Shown here in pieces: positions 33,993 to 41,727 of a stretch of 64,000 nucleotides of DNA (positions within the stretch are counted from its first letter, which is position 1; each line of letters begins with the position of its first letter). The translations under genes were made by a program, and so were the position numbers. Source of the DNA: an uncultured Bacteroidales bacterium. Its GTDB lineage: Bacteria; Bacteroidota; Bacteroidia; Bacteroidales; WCHB1-69. The notes beneath the pieces are model-generated. The model was not told the DNA's origin. It was given only the letters and a program-made list of their open reading frames with translations, and searched no databases. Location: positions 1 through 64,000 of the forward strand of contig CAJOKR010000010.1 in NCBI GenBank assembly GCA_905235135.1, in the 5' to 3' direction.

Positions 33993-34652
33993 ATGGACGA
34001 AGTAAAAGTCATCGAAATCAAGAAGAGCGTCTTCGCCGAGAACGAGCAGGATGCCAACAATCTCAGGCAAGAGCTGAAGGACAAAGGGGTTTTCCTCCTA
34101 AACCTGATGTCCGCGCCCGGCAGTGGCAAAACCTCCACCCTTATCCAGCTGATCAACCGGATTAAAGGAAAAACCCGCGTGGCAGTGATGGAGGCTGACA
34201 TCGACAGCGATGTGGATGCCGTCAAGATCAAGGAGAAGACCGGCGTGCCCTCCATCCAGCTGCATACTGGCGGCATGTGCCACCTTGACGCGGAGATGAC
34301 CCGCCAGGGACTCGACAACGTCAACCTTGATGAGGTCGATCTTGTCGTCCTCGAAAACGTCGGCAACCTCGTATGTCCCGCCGAGTTCGACACCGGCGCG
34401 ACCTGCAACGCCATGATTCTCTCCGTGCCCGAAGGAGACGACAAACCCCTCAAGTACCCGCTCATGTTCACCGTCTGCGACCTCGTCATCATCAACAAGA
34501 TGGACGTGGTGCCCTACTTCGACTTCGACCTCGAACGTTGCAAAAAATACATCCACCTCCGCAACCCCCAAGCCCAAATTATCCCCGTCTCCGCCAAAAC
34601 CGGCCACGGAATCGACCATCTTGTCGAATGGCTTCTGAAACAACTTCCTTGA
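33993..34652 (+). CDS. hypB: Hydrogenase/nickel maturation GTPase HypB
   Basis: 219 residues. P-loop APGSGKTS; the conserved GGMCHLD (Cys-His metal ligands of the G domain); NKMD guanine motif; SAKTGHG. HypB with HypA inserts nickel into hydrogenase or other nickel enzymes. The N-terminus lacks a His-rich stretch and a CxxCGC motif, so it probably does not store nickel. The start is at MDEVKVIEIKKSVF, 22 nt after a -7 element. Its TGA stop is part of the multi-hairpin element that leads the next gene. hypA is two genes downstream; no hydrogenase or hypC-F gene is in the window. Confidence 0.92.
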   Translation: MDEVKVIEIKKSVFAENEQDANNLRQELKDKGVFLLNLMSAPGSGKTSTLIQLINRIKGKTRVAVMEADIDSDVDAVKIKEKTGVPSIQLHTGGMCHLDAEMTRQGLDNVNLDEVDLVVLENVGNLVCPAEFDTGATCNAMILSVPEGDDKPLKYPLMFTVCDLVIINKMDVVPYFDFDLERCKKYIHLRNPQAQIIPVSAKTGHGIDHLVEWLLKQLP

Positions 34653-34718
34653 GCAGTCTCGAAGAGACAAAACGCGCGAAGCGCAATTAACCCCACACCA
34701 GCGAAGCGCAGTGTGGGG
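34647..34718 (+). promoter_or_regulatory. Multi-hairpin leader element, copy between hypB and the Fe-S flavoprotein
   Basis: CCTTGAGCAG start (its TGA is the hypB stop), hairpins TCTCGAAGAGA and GCGCGAAGCGC, AATTAA linker, then CCCCACAC/GTGTGGGG. Ends 30 nt before the preferred start at 34749. Confidence 0.78.
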
Positions 34719-34748
34719 AAATCACAAAAGTCACCAAATATACGTAAT

Positions 34749-37571
34749 ATGCCCGAAATGTCCACCCGCTTTGTCCCCAAACACAAAGGCGACAAGCACC
34801 CGAACCTGAAACTGCTGAAATTCGTCCGGAAGGTCACCGACCGCGTGCCCGGCAAAATCAAGATGACCACCGACGACCCCGAATACTGGGGTCTCGCCTG
34901 CATCTTCGAGGACGAGATGGACGCCACCACCCGCGAGGCCTCCCTCGACCTGCTGCTGGATATGCTCCCCAAGCGGGGGCTGAAGGTCCGCGAGCACCGC
35001 TCCTACCAGCTGCTCCACGAGTGGAACGCCAAGAAGCACTACACCCCCGACGACGCCACGTTTGACGAATTGCTCGACAAACTGGCCTTGTTCGGGATGC
35101 TGGAGTACGACTACGGCGACAAATACACCAAAGAAGGTCCTGTGCCCGGCACCACCTACAACCGCGAGGATCGCGTCTATTGGGTGCCGATGTTCGTGCC
35201 CGGCAGCGCTGAATACACCAACATGAGCACCTACCTGATGGACAAGCACCCCGAGTTGGCGATGTTCTTCGAGCGCATGACGTTCCTTCCGTTGGAGAAG
35301 GTCACCCCGATGGTGCCGATGGGCGGCGCGGGTATCGGTATGCACGTCATCCCCGTGGAGAAAGCCATCTCAATGGAGAACAAAAGCCTTGATATTGAGC
35401 ATATTTCCTACTGGCTCAAACGCTACGAGGGACACTTGGCTGTGGGTATCTGCTCCTGCCGTTATGGTCGCAAGAAACTCGACGAGGGCTGTGCTGACGA
35501 CTACCGCGATTGGTGCATCGGTGTGGGCGATATGGCTGACTACCTGGTTGAGACCGAGCGCGGACACGCCATCACTTACGACGAATGTATGGCCATCTTG
35601 CAGAAGGCGGAGGATCACGGCTTCGTGCATCAAGTCACCAATATCGACGGCGAGGACAAAATCTTCGCTATCTGCAACTGTAACGTTAAGATTTGTAATG
35701 CCTTGCGTACTTCGCAACTCTTCAATACCCCCAATCTCTCCCGCAGTGCCTACGTGGCGAAGGTGGAACCGACGAACTGTGTGGCTTGCGGTCGTTGTGT
35801 GGAGTACTGTCCCGCTGGTGCTGTCCGTCTGGGGCAGAAGCTCTGCACCAAACACGGCGAGCAGACCTACCCGAAACAGGAGCTGCCCGACGCGAAAAAG
35901 TGGGGACCAGAAAAGTGGGACGAGGACTATCGCGACAAGAACCGCATCAACTGCTACCCGACGGGTACTGCGCCTTGCAAGACCGCTTGTCCGGCGCATA
36001 TCGCCGTGCAGGGCTATCTGAAGAAGGCTGCTGAGGGCAAATACACGGAGGCACTGGAACTCATTAAGCGTGAGAACCCGTTCCCAGCCGTGTGTGGACG
36101 CGTCTGCAACCGCCGTTGCGAGGATGCCTGCACACGCGGCACCATCGACCAGCCCATCGCCATCGATGCGGTGAAGCGGTTCATTGCCGAGCAGGACTTA
36201 AAAGCGGAAACCCGATTCGTACCCGAGGTCAACATCGCTTCGAACGTGCAAGAACATTGGGAGGAAAAGATTGCCATCATCGGTGGCGGTCCCGCTGGAC
36301 TGAGCTGCGCCTACTATCTGGCTACGATGGGTTACAAACCCACGGTGTTCGAGAAGAACGAAATCCCCGGCGGTATGCTGCAATACGGCATCCCGTCGTA
36401 CAAATTGGACAAGGCTGTCATTAAGGCCGAAATCGACATCATGCGCGAGATTGGTGTGGACATCCACGCCGGCGTTGAGGTTGGCAAAGACATTACCATC
36501 CAGCAACTTAGGGAACAAGGCTATAAGGGTTTCTACGTGGCCATTGGCTGTCAGGGCGGCAAATTGCCCGGCATTACCGGCGAGAAATTGGCGGGAACGA
36601 CCACGGCCATCGATTTCCTGCATAATTGCAATTGCGGGACGCAATTGCCTCCCATGGGCAATGTCGTCGTGGTTGGTGGCGGCAATGTGGCCATCGATGC
36701 TGCCCGTGTCGCCATGCGTGGCGGTGCGGCCTCCGTCACCATGCTCTCCTTGGAGACCGAGGACATCATGCCCGCCTCTTTGGAAGAACGCAAAGAGGCC
36801 CGCGAAGACGGCGTGGTCATCAAGCCAGGTTGGGGTCCGAAAGAGGTGTTGGGAACCGACAACGTCACCGGCATCGTCTTCAAGAAATGCACTGCTGTAT
36901 ATGATGCGGATCACCGTTTCTCCCCGCAATACGATGAGAACGAGACAATTACCTTGGATGCCGACTTGGTCATCTTCGCCATCGGGCAAACGGTGATTCT
37001 GAAAGATTTGTTGAAAGACACGAAAGTGGAGTTCGTCAGAGGAGTGTATCCCGTGGCCGACCCGCTGACCTACCAGACTGCCGAGGAAGACATCTTCGTA
37101 GGCGGCGACTGTTTCACAGGTCCGAAGTTCGCTATTGACGCCATAGCCCAAGGTCACGAAGCGGCCGAGAGTCTGCACCGTTACGTGCATCACGGTCATC
37201 TCACCATTGGCCGCAACCGTCGCGACTTCATCGAGCTCAACAAGGATGACATTGTGGTAGAATCTTACGACAACTCCTCCCGTCAGGTGGAGGGTATTGC
37301 CGAGCAGTCTGACAAATTCAAGGAGTACACGCTCCCGCTCACCGAAGAGCAAGTCCGTATTGAAACCTCCCGCTGTCTGAGTTGCGGTGCCTCCGTAGTG
37401 GACGAAAACCGCTGCATCGGCTGCGGCATCTGCACCACCAAGTGTGCCTTCGACGCTATCCACCTCTTCCGCGAGCACCCCGAAGCCAGCGATCTTGTCA
37501 CCTCCGAGGAGAAATTCAGCAAAATTTTGCCGTATATGCTCAAACGCGCCGCCAAAATCGTTTTTAAATGA
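34749..37571 (+). CDS. Large Fe-S flavoprotein, GltD/NfnB-like NAD(P)H oxidoreductase
   Basis: 940 residues. The N-terminal third (about 1-330) is a domain with its own Cys set (CSCRYG, CNCNVKIC). A ferredoxin-type cluster follows (NCVACGRCVEYCPAGAV). Then comes the GltD-type Fe-S helical domain (CKTACPAHIAVQGYL; CGRVCNRRCEDAC), then two dinucleotide domains (IIGGGPAGLSCAYY; VVVVGGGNVAIDAARVA) with the FAD-closing VGGDCFTGPKFAIDAI. A C-terminal 4Fe-4S motif (CIGCGICTTKCAFDAI) ends it. It probably moves electrons between NAD(P)H and ferredoxin-like carriers. It lies between hypB and hypA and near HdrA/HdrB-like genes, suggesting a soluble redox complex. Met at residue 4 is an alternative start. 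Confidence 0.85.
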   Translation: MPEMSTRFVPKHKGDKHPNLKLLKFVRKVTDRVPGKIKMTTDDPEYWGLACIFEDEMDATTREASLDLLLDMLPKRGLKVREHRSYQLLHEWNAKKHYTPDDATFDELLDKLALFGMLEYDYGDKYTKEGPVPGTTYNREDRVYWVPMFVPGSAEYTNMSTYLMDKHPELAMFFERMTFLPLEKVTPMVPMGGAGIGMHVIPVEKAISMENKSLDIEHISYWLKRYEGHLAVGICSCRYGRKKLDEGCADDYRDWCIGVGDMADYLVETERGHAITYDECMAILQKAEDHGFVHQVTNIDGEDKIFAICNCNVKICNALRTSQLFNTPNLSRSAYVAKVEPTNCVACGRCVEYCPAGAVRLGQKLCTKHGEQTYPKQELPDAKKWGPEKWDEDYRDKNRINCYPTGTAPCKTACPAHIAVQGYLKKAAEGKYTEALELIKRENPFPAVCGRVCNRRCEDACTRGTIDQPIAIDAVKRFIAEQDLKAETRFVPEVNIASNVQEHWEEKIAIIGGGPAGLSCAYYLATMGYKPTVFEKNEIPGGMLQYGIPSYKLDKAVIKAEIDIMREIGVDIHAGVEVGKDITIQQLREQGYKGFYVAIGCQGGKLPGITGEKLAGTTTAIDFLHNCNCGTQLPPMGNVVVVGGGNVAIDAARVAMRGGAASVTMLSLETEDIMPASLEERKEAREDGVVIKPGWGPKEVLGTDNVTGIVFKKCTAVYDADHRFSPQYDENETITLDADLVIFAIGQTVILKDLLKDTKVEFVRGVYPVADPLTYQTAEEDIFVGGDCFTGPKFAIDAIAQGHEAAESLHRYVHHGHLTIGRNRRDFIELNKDDIVVESYDNSSRQVEGIAEQSDKFKEYTLPLTEEQVRIETSRCLSCGASVVDENRCIGCGICTTKCAFDAIHLFREHPEASDLVTSEEKFSKILPYMLKRAAKIVFK

Positions 37572-37586
37572 TGAATTATGAATATT

Positions 37587-37660
37587 CCTTGAGCAGCCCC
37601 GGAGGGGCAAAACGCGCGAAGCGCAATTAACCCCATACAAGGCGAAGCCGCAGTGTGAGG
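37587..37660 (+). promoter_or_regulatory. Multi-hairpin leader element, copy upstream of hypA
   Basis: CCTTGAGCAG, hairpin GCCCCGGAGGGGC, GCGCGAAGCGC, AATTAA, then an imperfect CCCCATAC/GTGTGAGG hairpin. Ends 32 nt before the hypA ATG. The first stem is kept although its bases differ from the other copies. Confidence 0.78.
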
Positions 37661-37692
37661 CGTGGCAAGGAAGGTAAAGTGAATATAAGGTT

Positions 37693-38046
37693 ATGCACGA
37701 ACTGGGTATCGTCTTCTACATCATCCGCGACGTGAAAAAAGCCGCAGAAGAAAACCACGTAAATCACGTGGATGCTGTGGTGATGGACATCGGTGAGGTC
37801 TCCACGGTGGTCCCGCACCTGCTCACCGACTGCTGGCGCTGGGCCGCCGACAAGGAGGAACTGCTGAAGGGCTGCGAGCTGAAGGTCAACACCATCCCCG
37901 CCGTCACCTGGTGCGACGACTGCAAACGGGAGTACGAGACGGTGAAACATGGGAGGACGTGCCCGCACTGCAACAGCGAAAACACCTGGCTCTTGCGGGG
38001 CAATGAGGTCGAAATCAGGGAAATCCAGGTGGAAACACACTCGTAG
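37693..38046 (+). CDS. hypA: Nickel metallochaperone HypA
   Basis: 117 residues starting MHELGIV; the Met-His-Glu end binds nickel. A zinc site of two CxxC motifs (WCDDCKREY and CPHC) follows. It hands nickel to the target enzyme together with HypB. The last codon is followed by TAG from the palindrome at 38043-38070, so the C-terminus (VETHS) abuts repeat DNA. Confidence 0.93.
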   Translation: MHELGIVFYIIRDVKKAAEENHVNHVDAVVMDIGEVSTVVPHLLTDCWRWAADKEELLKGCELKVNTIPAVTWCDDCKREYETVKHGRTCPHCNSENTWLLRGNEVEIREIQVETHS

Positions 38047-38070
38047 AGACGCAAAATTTTACGTCTCTAC
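38043..38070. repeat. Dispersed 28-bp palindrome supplying the hypA stop codon
   Basis: Arms GTAGAGACG and CGTCTCTAC, centre CAAAATTTTA with one mismatch. Bases 38044-38046 are the hypA TAG. Confidence 0.92.
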
Positions 38071-38091
38071 CCTAACAAACAACAAAAAATG

Positions 38092-38099
38092 TAATTTTG
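38092..38099 (+). promoter_or_regulatory. Bacteroidota -7 promoter element before the small membrane protein
   Basis: TAATTTTG matches TAnnTTTG, 19 nt before the ATG at 38118, so the gene may have its own promoter downstream of hypA. Confidence 0.55.
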
Positions 38100-38117
38100 C
38101 ACACAAAACCAATTAAT

Positions 38118-38459
38118 ATGTCCTGTTTTATAGTACCCATGGCGCAGGCGATAGTGACCAGCGCATACAGAAAAGTCAATGAAAAAAGTATCAAGACCGC
38201 CGATTCCGCGTTGAAACGGCAGATTCCCGCGTTGGAGAAAATGCTCTGGGGCGGCACCGTGATGCTCATCGTCGATCACATCATCAACGGCGAACTCACC
38301 TGGCAGTATCCCTTTTTCACCGCCCTCGAGACCGGCGGCTTCCCGGTCATGCTCCGCGAGCTGCTCACCGTCGGCGTCCCCATGTCCCTGGTCCTCACCG
38401 CGGTCTGGGCGATTTACGCCATTTTGAAGGAACGTCGCACCCGAACCGTTGGTCTGTAG
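38118..38459 (+). CDS. Small predicted membrane protein of unknown function
   Basis: 113 residues with two likely membrane helices (about 40-55, WGGTVMLIVDHII; and about 83-103, VGVPMSLVLTAVWAIYAIL) and a basic tail. The N-terminal half is basic and soluble. No family is recognised. It lies between hypA and the larger membrane protein in the same direction, so it may belong to that system. The TAG stop (38457-38459) is supplied by the palindrome at 38456-38483. Confidence 0.7.
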   Translation: MSCFIVPMAQAIVTSAYRKVNEKSIKTADSALKRQIPALEKMLWGGTVMLIVDHIINGELTWQYPFFTALETGGFPVMLRELLTVGVPMSLVLTAVWAIYAILKERRTRTVGL

Positions 38460-38483
38460 AGACGCAATGCATTGCGTCTCTAC
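38456..38483. repeat. Dispersed 28-bp palindrome supplying a stop codon
   Basis: Perfect palindrome, centre CAATGCATTG. Its TAG ends the small membrane-protein gene. Confidence 0.95.
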
Positions 38484-38520
38484 AAGAGATTCGCAAGGGC
38501 ATCATATATGAGATATTGTT

Positions 38521-38594
38521 CCTTGAGCAGCCTCGAAGAGGCAAAACGCGCGAAGCGCAATTAACCCCACACAAGGCGAAGCCGCAGTGTGGGG
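38521..38594 (+). promoter_or_regulatory. Multi-hairpin leader element, copy upstream of the DUF5692-like gene
   Basis: The cleanest copy: CCTTGAGCAG, GCCTCGAAGAGGC hairpin, GCGCGAAGCGC hairpin, AATTAA, CCCCACAC...GTGTGGGG hairpin. It ends 40 nt before the ATG at 38635. Confidence 0.8.
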
Positions 38595-38634
38595 CAGGCA
38601 GTCACAAATCACCAATCAATAAAATAAAACCGCT

Positions 38635-39738
38635 ATGTTTTTCCAAGTCTATGGGGCTCACGCCCTGGCCCAATGGGGGATGCTGCTCGTCGTCCTCGTG
38701 GGTCTCATCCTGTTCAACGAGTTCGCCCGTCGCACTAAGTTCGGCGGCATCTTTACCTTCCTGATCATCCCCGTCATCCTGACGGTCTATTTCGTGGCCA
38801 TCTCCATCGGAGCACGCACCGGTGCGGAATGGGCGCTGACGAACCAGACGCACGTCTATATGCAGGGCTGGTTCCACTACGCCAAGCTCTATGCTGCCAC
38901 CGCCGGGTGTATCGGCTTTATGATGATCAAGTACAAATGGGGCATCGGTGCCAAACACTGGTTCAAGCCGTTCCCGTTTATCATCGTGGCCATCAACATC
39001 CTGATTGCCTGCGCCTCCGACTTCGAGAGCGCCGCAATGGGCTGGAACAAATGGTGGCTCACCTCCGAAGGTGTTTGGCAGTATGGCGGCTGGCACAACG
39101 TGATGAACGGCGTGGCCGGTATCCTCAACATCTTCTGTATGACCGCATGGTGGAACGTCTATCCCTCCAAAGACAAAAAAGACATGATCTGGGCCGACAT
39201 GACGTGGGTCTATATCGTGATTTACGACATCTGGAACTTCGCTTACACCTACAACTGCCTGCCCACGCACAGCTGGTACTGCGGTGTTGCTTTGCTGCTC
39301 GCCCCGACGGTGGCCGCACTGTTGTGGAACCGCGGTGGTTGGATCCAAAACCGCGCTAACACCTTGGCTATTTGGTGTATGTTCGCTCAGGTCTTCCCGC
39401 TCTTCCAAGAAACCTTCAAGGATGGTCAACAATGGTTCAACTGGGCTACGCTTCCCGTCCTCTATCCGGAAGGTGTCGCCACCGTCGAGAAACTGTATGC
39501 TGCCGGCGGGCAGGCTGCCGTTGACGGCGTTGTGGGCACCACAGTCGATCCTTCCGTTGTGGCTGCCAACCCGAAGATGATGGTCTTCATCAGCGCATTG
39601 GCCCTTGTGACCAACATCATCGCATTGGGTTACATCATCGCACAGTCCAAGAAGCGCCATATCAACCCGTACAAGGAAGACGTCTTCGTCAACCAGAAAT
39701 ATTACAAAGACGCGATGGAGCGTGCGGATCTGTCCTAA
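38635..39738 (+). CDS. Polytopic membrane protein, probably DUF5692 family
   Basis: 367 residues with about eight or nine hydrophobic segments (WGMLLVVLVGLILFNEF; FTFLIIPVILTVYFVAI; PFIIVAINILIACASDF; MVFISALALVTNIIALGYII). It is rich in Trp and Tyr, including WHNVMNGVAGILNIF and WYCGVALLLAPTVAALL. I associate this pattern with DUF5692 from memory, with moderate confidence; the function is unknown. It is the last gene of the hypB-to-membrane-protein run and is closed by a strong terminator. Confidence 0.75.
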   Translation: MFFQVYGAHALAQWGMLLVVLVGLILFNEFARRTKFGGIFTFLIIPVILTVYFVAISIGARTGAEWALTNQTHVYMQGWFHYAKLYAATAGCIGFMMIKYKWGIGAKHWFKPFPFIIVAINILIACASDFESAAMGWNKWWLTSEGVWQYGGWHNVMNGVAGILNIFCMTAWWNVYPSKDKKDMIWADMTWVYIVIYDIWNFAYTYNCLPTHSWYCGVALLLAPTVAALLWNRGGWIQNRANTLAIWCMFAQVFPLFQETFKDGQQWFNWATLPVLYPEGVATVEKLYAAGGQAAVDGVVGTTVDPSVVAANPKMMVFISALALVTNIIALGYIIAQSKKRHINPYKEDVFVNQKYYKDAMERADLS

Positions 39739-39761
39739 CAGATTTGCAATTGTAAACGATT

Positions 39762-39796
39762 CGGGCGTGGCCGGTGAGGTCACGCCCGTTTTTTTT
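39762..39796 (+). terminator. Strong intrinsic terminator after the DUF5692-like gene
   Basis: CGGGCGTG/CACGCCCG stem followed by eight T, about 24 nt past the stop codon. Confidence 0.85.
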
Positions 39797-39798
39797 GT

Positions 39799-39826
39799 GC
39801 AGAGACGCACGGCCGTGCGTCTCTAC
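39799..39826. repeat. Dispersed 28-bp palindrome supplying the lptE-like stop codon
   Basis: Centre CACGGCCGTG, one arm mismatch (GCAGAGACG). On the minus strand its TAG (39825-39823) is the stop codon of the lptE-like gene. Confidence 0.92.
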
Positions 39827-40458
39827 CAGTTCACAAACGCTTTGTTGAAAATGTCGTCCGTCAAGGCATCGGTGATTTCGGCGACAAGGGTGGCCTCCAC
39901 GCTGCTGAGGTTCAGCGAGCTGTTGTAGTCGGCGTAGCGGGAGAAACTCTGGTCGAAGTTCAGGCTCTCGTCGAACTTGTTGTAGAACCGCACCCGCACC
40001 GTGATGGTAAGACGGTTCTGGGAGGGGGTGTCATTGCCCTGGAGAGCCGACGGATTCACCGTGTAGCCCGTAATCTCTCCCTCCATCGTGTAGTCGCCGT
40101 CGTTGTCCACGATGGTCAGCGGGGTCTGCCCCTGGATCTTATCTTTCAACGCCGTCGTGAAACTCTGGCTCAGCGTCGGGTTGATGAGCGTGGCGTTGTT
40201 CGGGAACGTGGTGATGGCCACGGTCTTCGCCCGCGCATCCACCGTGCCGCCCGTCAGCGAAACGGACATACGGCAACCGGTTAACAATACCGCCAATAAG
40301 ATGATACATGCACCACCCCACACTGCTGTCTGAGCCTTGCGGGATACGCCCCACACTGCGGCTTGCACCTTGTGTGGGGTTAATTGCACTTCGTGCGTGT
40401 TGTCCCTCCGGGACTGCTTAAGGAAGAAGTTTTTTAATATGGGGGCTTTTCGATTCAT
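39823..40458 (-). CDS. lptE: LptE-like LPS-assembly lipoprotein with repeat-derived N-terminus
   Basis: The conserved part begins at a lipobox (LLAVLLTGC) and continues with AITTFPNNATLINPTLSQSF, the Bacteroidota LptE pattern. LptE plugs LptD in the outer membrane for LPS insertion. The ATG at 40458 lies 11 nt after the stop of the sigma-54 activator, as expected for coupling, but the next 40 or so codons read through a multi-hairpin element (40316-40423). A GTG at 40323 would instead give a short lipoprotein signal (MWGGACIILLAVLLTGC) 25 nt after the main hairpins, the usual element-to-start spacing. Which start is used cannot be settled here. Confidence 0.75.
   Translation of the reverse strand: MNRKAPILKNFFLKQSRRDNTHEVQLTPHKVQAAVWGVSRKAQTAVWGGACIILLAVLLTGCRMSVSLTGGTVDARAKTVAITTFPNNATLINPTLSQSFTTALKDKIQGQTPLTIVDNDGDYTMEGEITGYTVNPSALQGNDTPSQNRLTITVRVRFYNKFDESLNFDQSFSRYADYNSSLNLSSVEATLVAEITDALTDDIFNKAFVNW
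40316..40423 (-). promoter_or_regulatory. Multi-hairpin element lying inside the lptE-like open frame
   Basis: On minus: CCTTAAGCAG, GTCCCGGAGGGAC hairpin, GCACGAAGTGC hairpin, AATTAA, CCCCACAC/GTGTGGGG hairpin, then a second partial GTGTGGGG arm. It has no stop codon in the lptE frame, so it is either translated or forms the leader of a GTG start at 40323. Confidence 0.75.
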
Positions 40459-40469
40459 CACTACAACTG

Positions 40470-41693
40470 CTAACTGATTCCGTATTCCTTAATCTTCCGA
40501 TACAACGTCCGTTCGGAGATACCGAGTTCCTGGGCGGTGAGTTTGCGGTTGTCCTTGTTGCGACGGAGGGCGGCGATGATGGCCTGCTTCTCCAAGCCTT
40601 CCATGGAGTAGTCCGCAGTGTCTTCGATAACCTCGGAGTCGTCGTACTGTTCGGGTTCTGCGCCGTGGTGCTCGTGGGTGGTCACGAACGGGTATTGTCC
40701 GTCGGCAGGTATAGCGTTGTCGGGGAGGACGTGGTGGTGCGTTCCCTGGACGTACACCGGCTGGTTCTGGGCCAGCTGCGAGACGGTGGCTTTCAACTCT
40801 TTCACCTCGCGCTGCAGTTCGGCAATGAACTTGAAGACGATCTCGCGCTGCATGTTATCCTGCCGCTCACTGTCGGTGGGCATCACCGCCGGCAGGTTGG
40901 AACCGACGGGGCCCGTCAAGTAGGGTTTCAACGTCTCCGCATCTATCAGTCGCTCTTTTTCGATAATAGAGATCTGCTCGGTGACATTCTTGAGTTGGCG
41001 CACGTTGCCGGGCCAGCGATAGGCGCGCAACACGGCCTGCGCCTCTTCGGTGAGCGAGATGGTCGGGACATGATACTTGTCGGAGAAGTCGGCGGCGAAC
41101 TTGACGAAGAGTGGGTAGATGTCACCCGGGCGCTCGCGCAGCGCAGGCACTCGGATTGGCACCGAGTTGAGGCGGTAATAGAGGTCCTCGCGGAACTTGC
41201 CCTTGGCGATGCGGTCGGCGATGTTGACGTTGGTGGCGGCCACCACGCGCACATCGGTCTTCATCACCTTGGAGGAGCCCACGCGGATGTACTCTCCGGT
41301 CTCCAGCACGCGCAACAGGCGCACCTGCGTGGAAAGCGGCAGGTCGGCGACCTCGTCAAGGAACAAGGTGCCGCCGTTGGCCTCCTCGAAGTAGCCTTTG
41401 CGGGAATCGACGGCTCCCGTGAACGCGCCCTTCTCGTGTCCGAAAAGCTCCGAGTCGATAGTGCCCTCGGGGATGGCGCCGCAGTTCACTGCAATGTAAG
41501 TCTTGGTCTTGCGCGGCGAATAGGCGTGGATGATCTTCGGCACCGACTCCTTACCGGAACCGCTCTCGCCGGTCACCAGCACCGACAAATCTGTGACGGC
41601 CACCTGAATGGCCACGTCGATGACATGGTCCAACGCGGGGTCGAACCCGATGATGCCGAAACGGCGCTTGACATTGTTGATGTTTTCGTTCAT
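40470..41693 (-). CDS. Sigma-54-dependent transcriptional activator (AAA+ and Fis-type HTH)
   Basis: 407 residues. It has no receiver or sensor domain at the N-terminus. Walker A GESGSGKE; the sigma-54 contact loop GAFTGA; Walker B GGTLFLDEVADL; arginine finger region REDLYYRLNSVPI; RWPGNVRQLKN. The C-terminus (LTAQELGISERTLYRKIKEYG) is a Fis-type helix-turn-helix. The Gly-Lys-Glu-Ser Walker A end (GKES) is typical of this group. It activates RNA polymerase-sigma54 promoters by ATP hydrolysis. The lptE-like gene follows 11 nt downstream, an arrangement known from other Bacteroidota. Confidence 0.92.
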   Translation of the reverse strand: MNENINNVKRRFGIIGFDPALDHVIDVAIQVAVTDLSVLVTGESGSGKESVPKIIHAYSPRKTKTYIAVNCGAIPEGTIDSELFGHEKGAFTGAVDSRKGYFEEANGGTLFLDEVADLPLSTQVRLLRVLETGEYIRVGSSKVMKTDVRVVAATNVNIADRIAKGKFREDLYYRLNSVPIRVPALRERPGDIYPLFVKFAADFSDKYHVPTISLTEEAQAVLRAYRWPGNVRQLKNVTEQISIIEKERLIDAETLKPYLTGPVGSNLPAVMPTDSERQDNMQREIVFKFIAELQREVKELKATVSQLAQNQPVYVQGTHHHVLPDNAIPADGQYPFVTTHEHHGAEPEQYDDSEVIEDTADYSMEGLEKQAIIAALRRNKDNRKLTAQELGISERTLYRKIKEYGIS

Positions 41694-41727
41694 AATTTTT
41701 AGGTTACACGGTTAGATGGTTACACGG

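Noticed and set aside
36198..37640. 480-codon open frame antisense to the Fe-S flavoprotein
   Set aside because: It mirrors the third-codon-position bias of a clearly real gene; the His/Gly/Val-rich product has no known fold.
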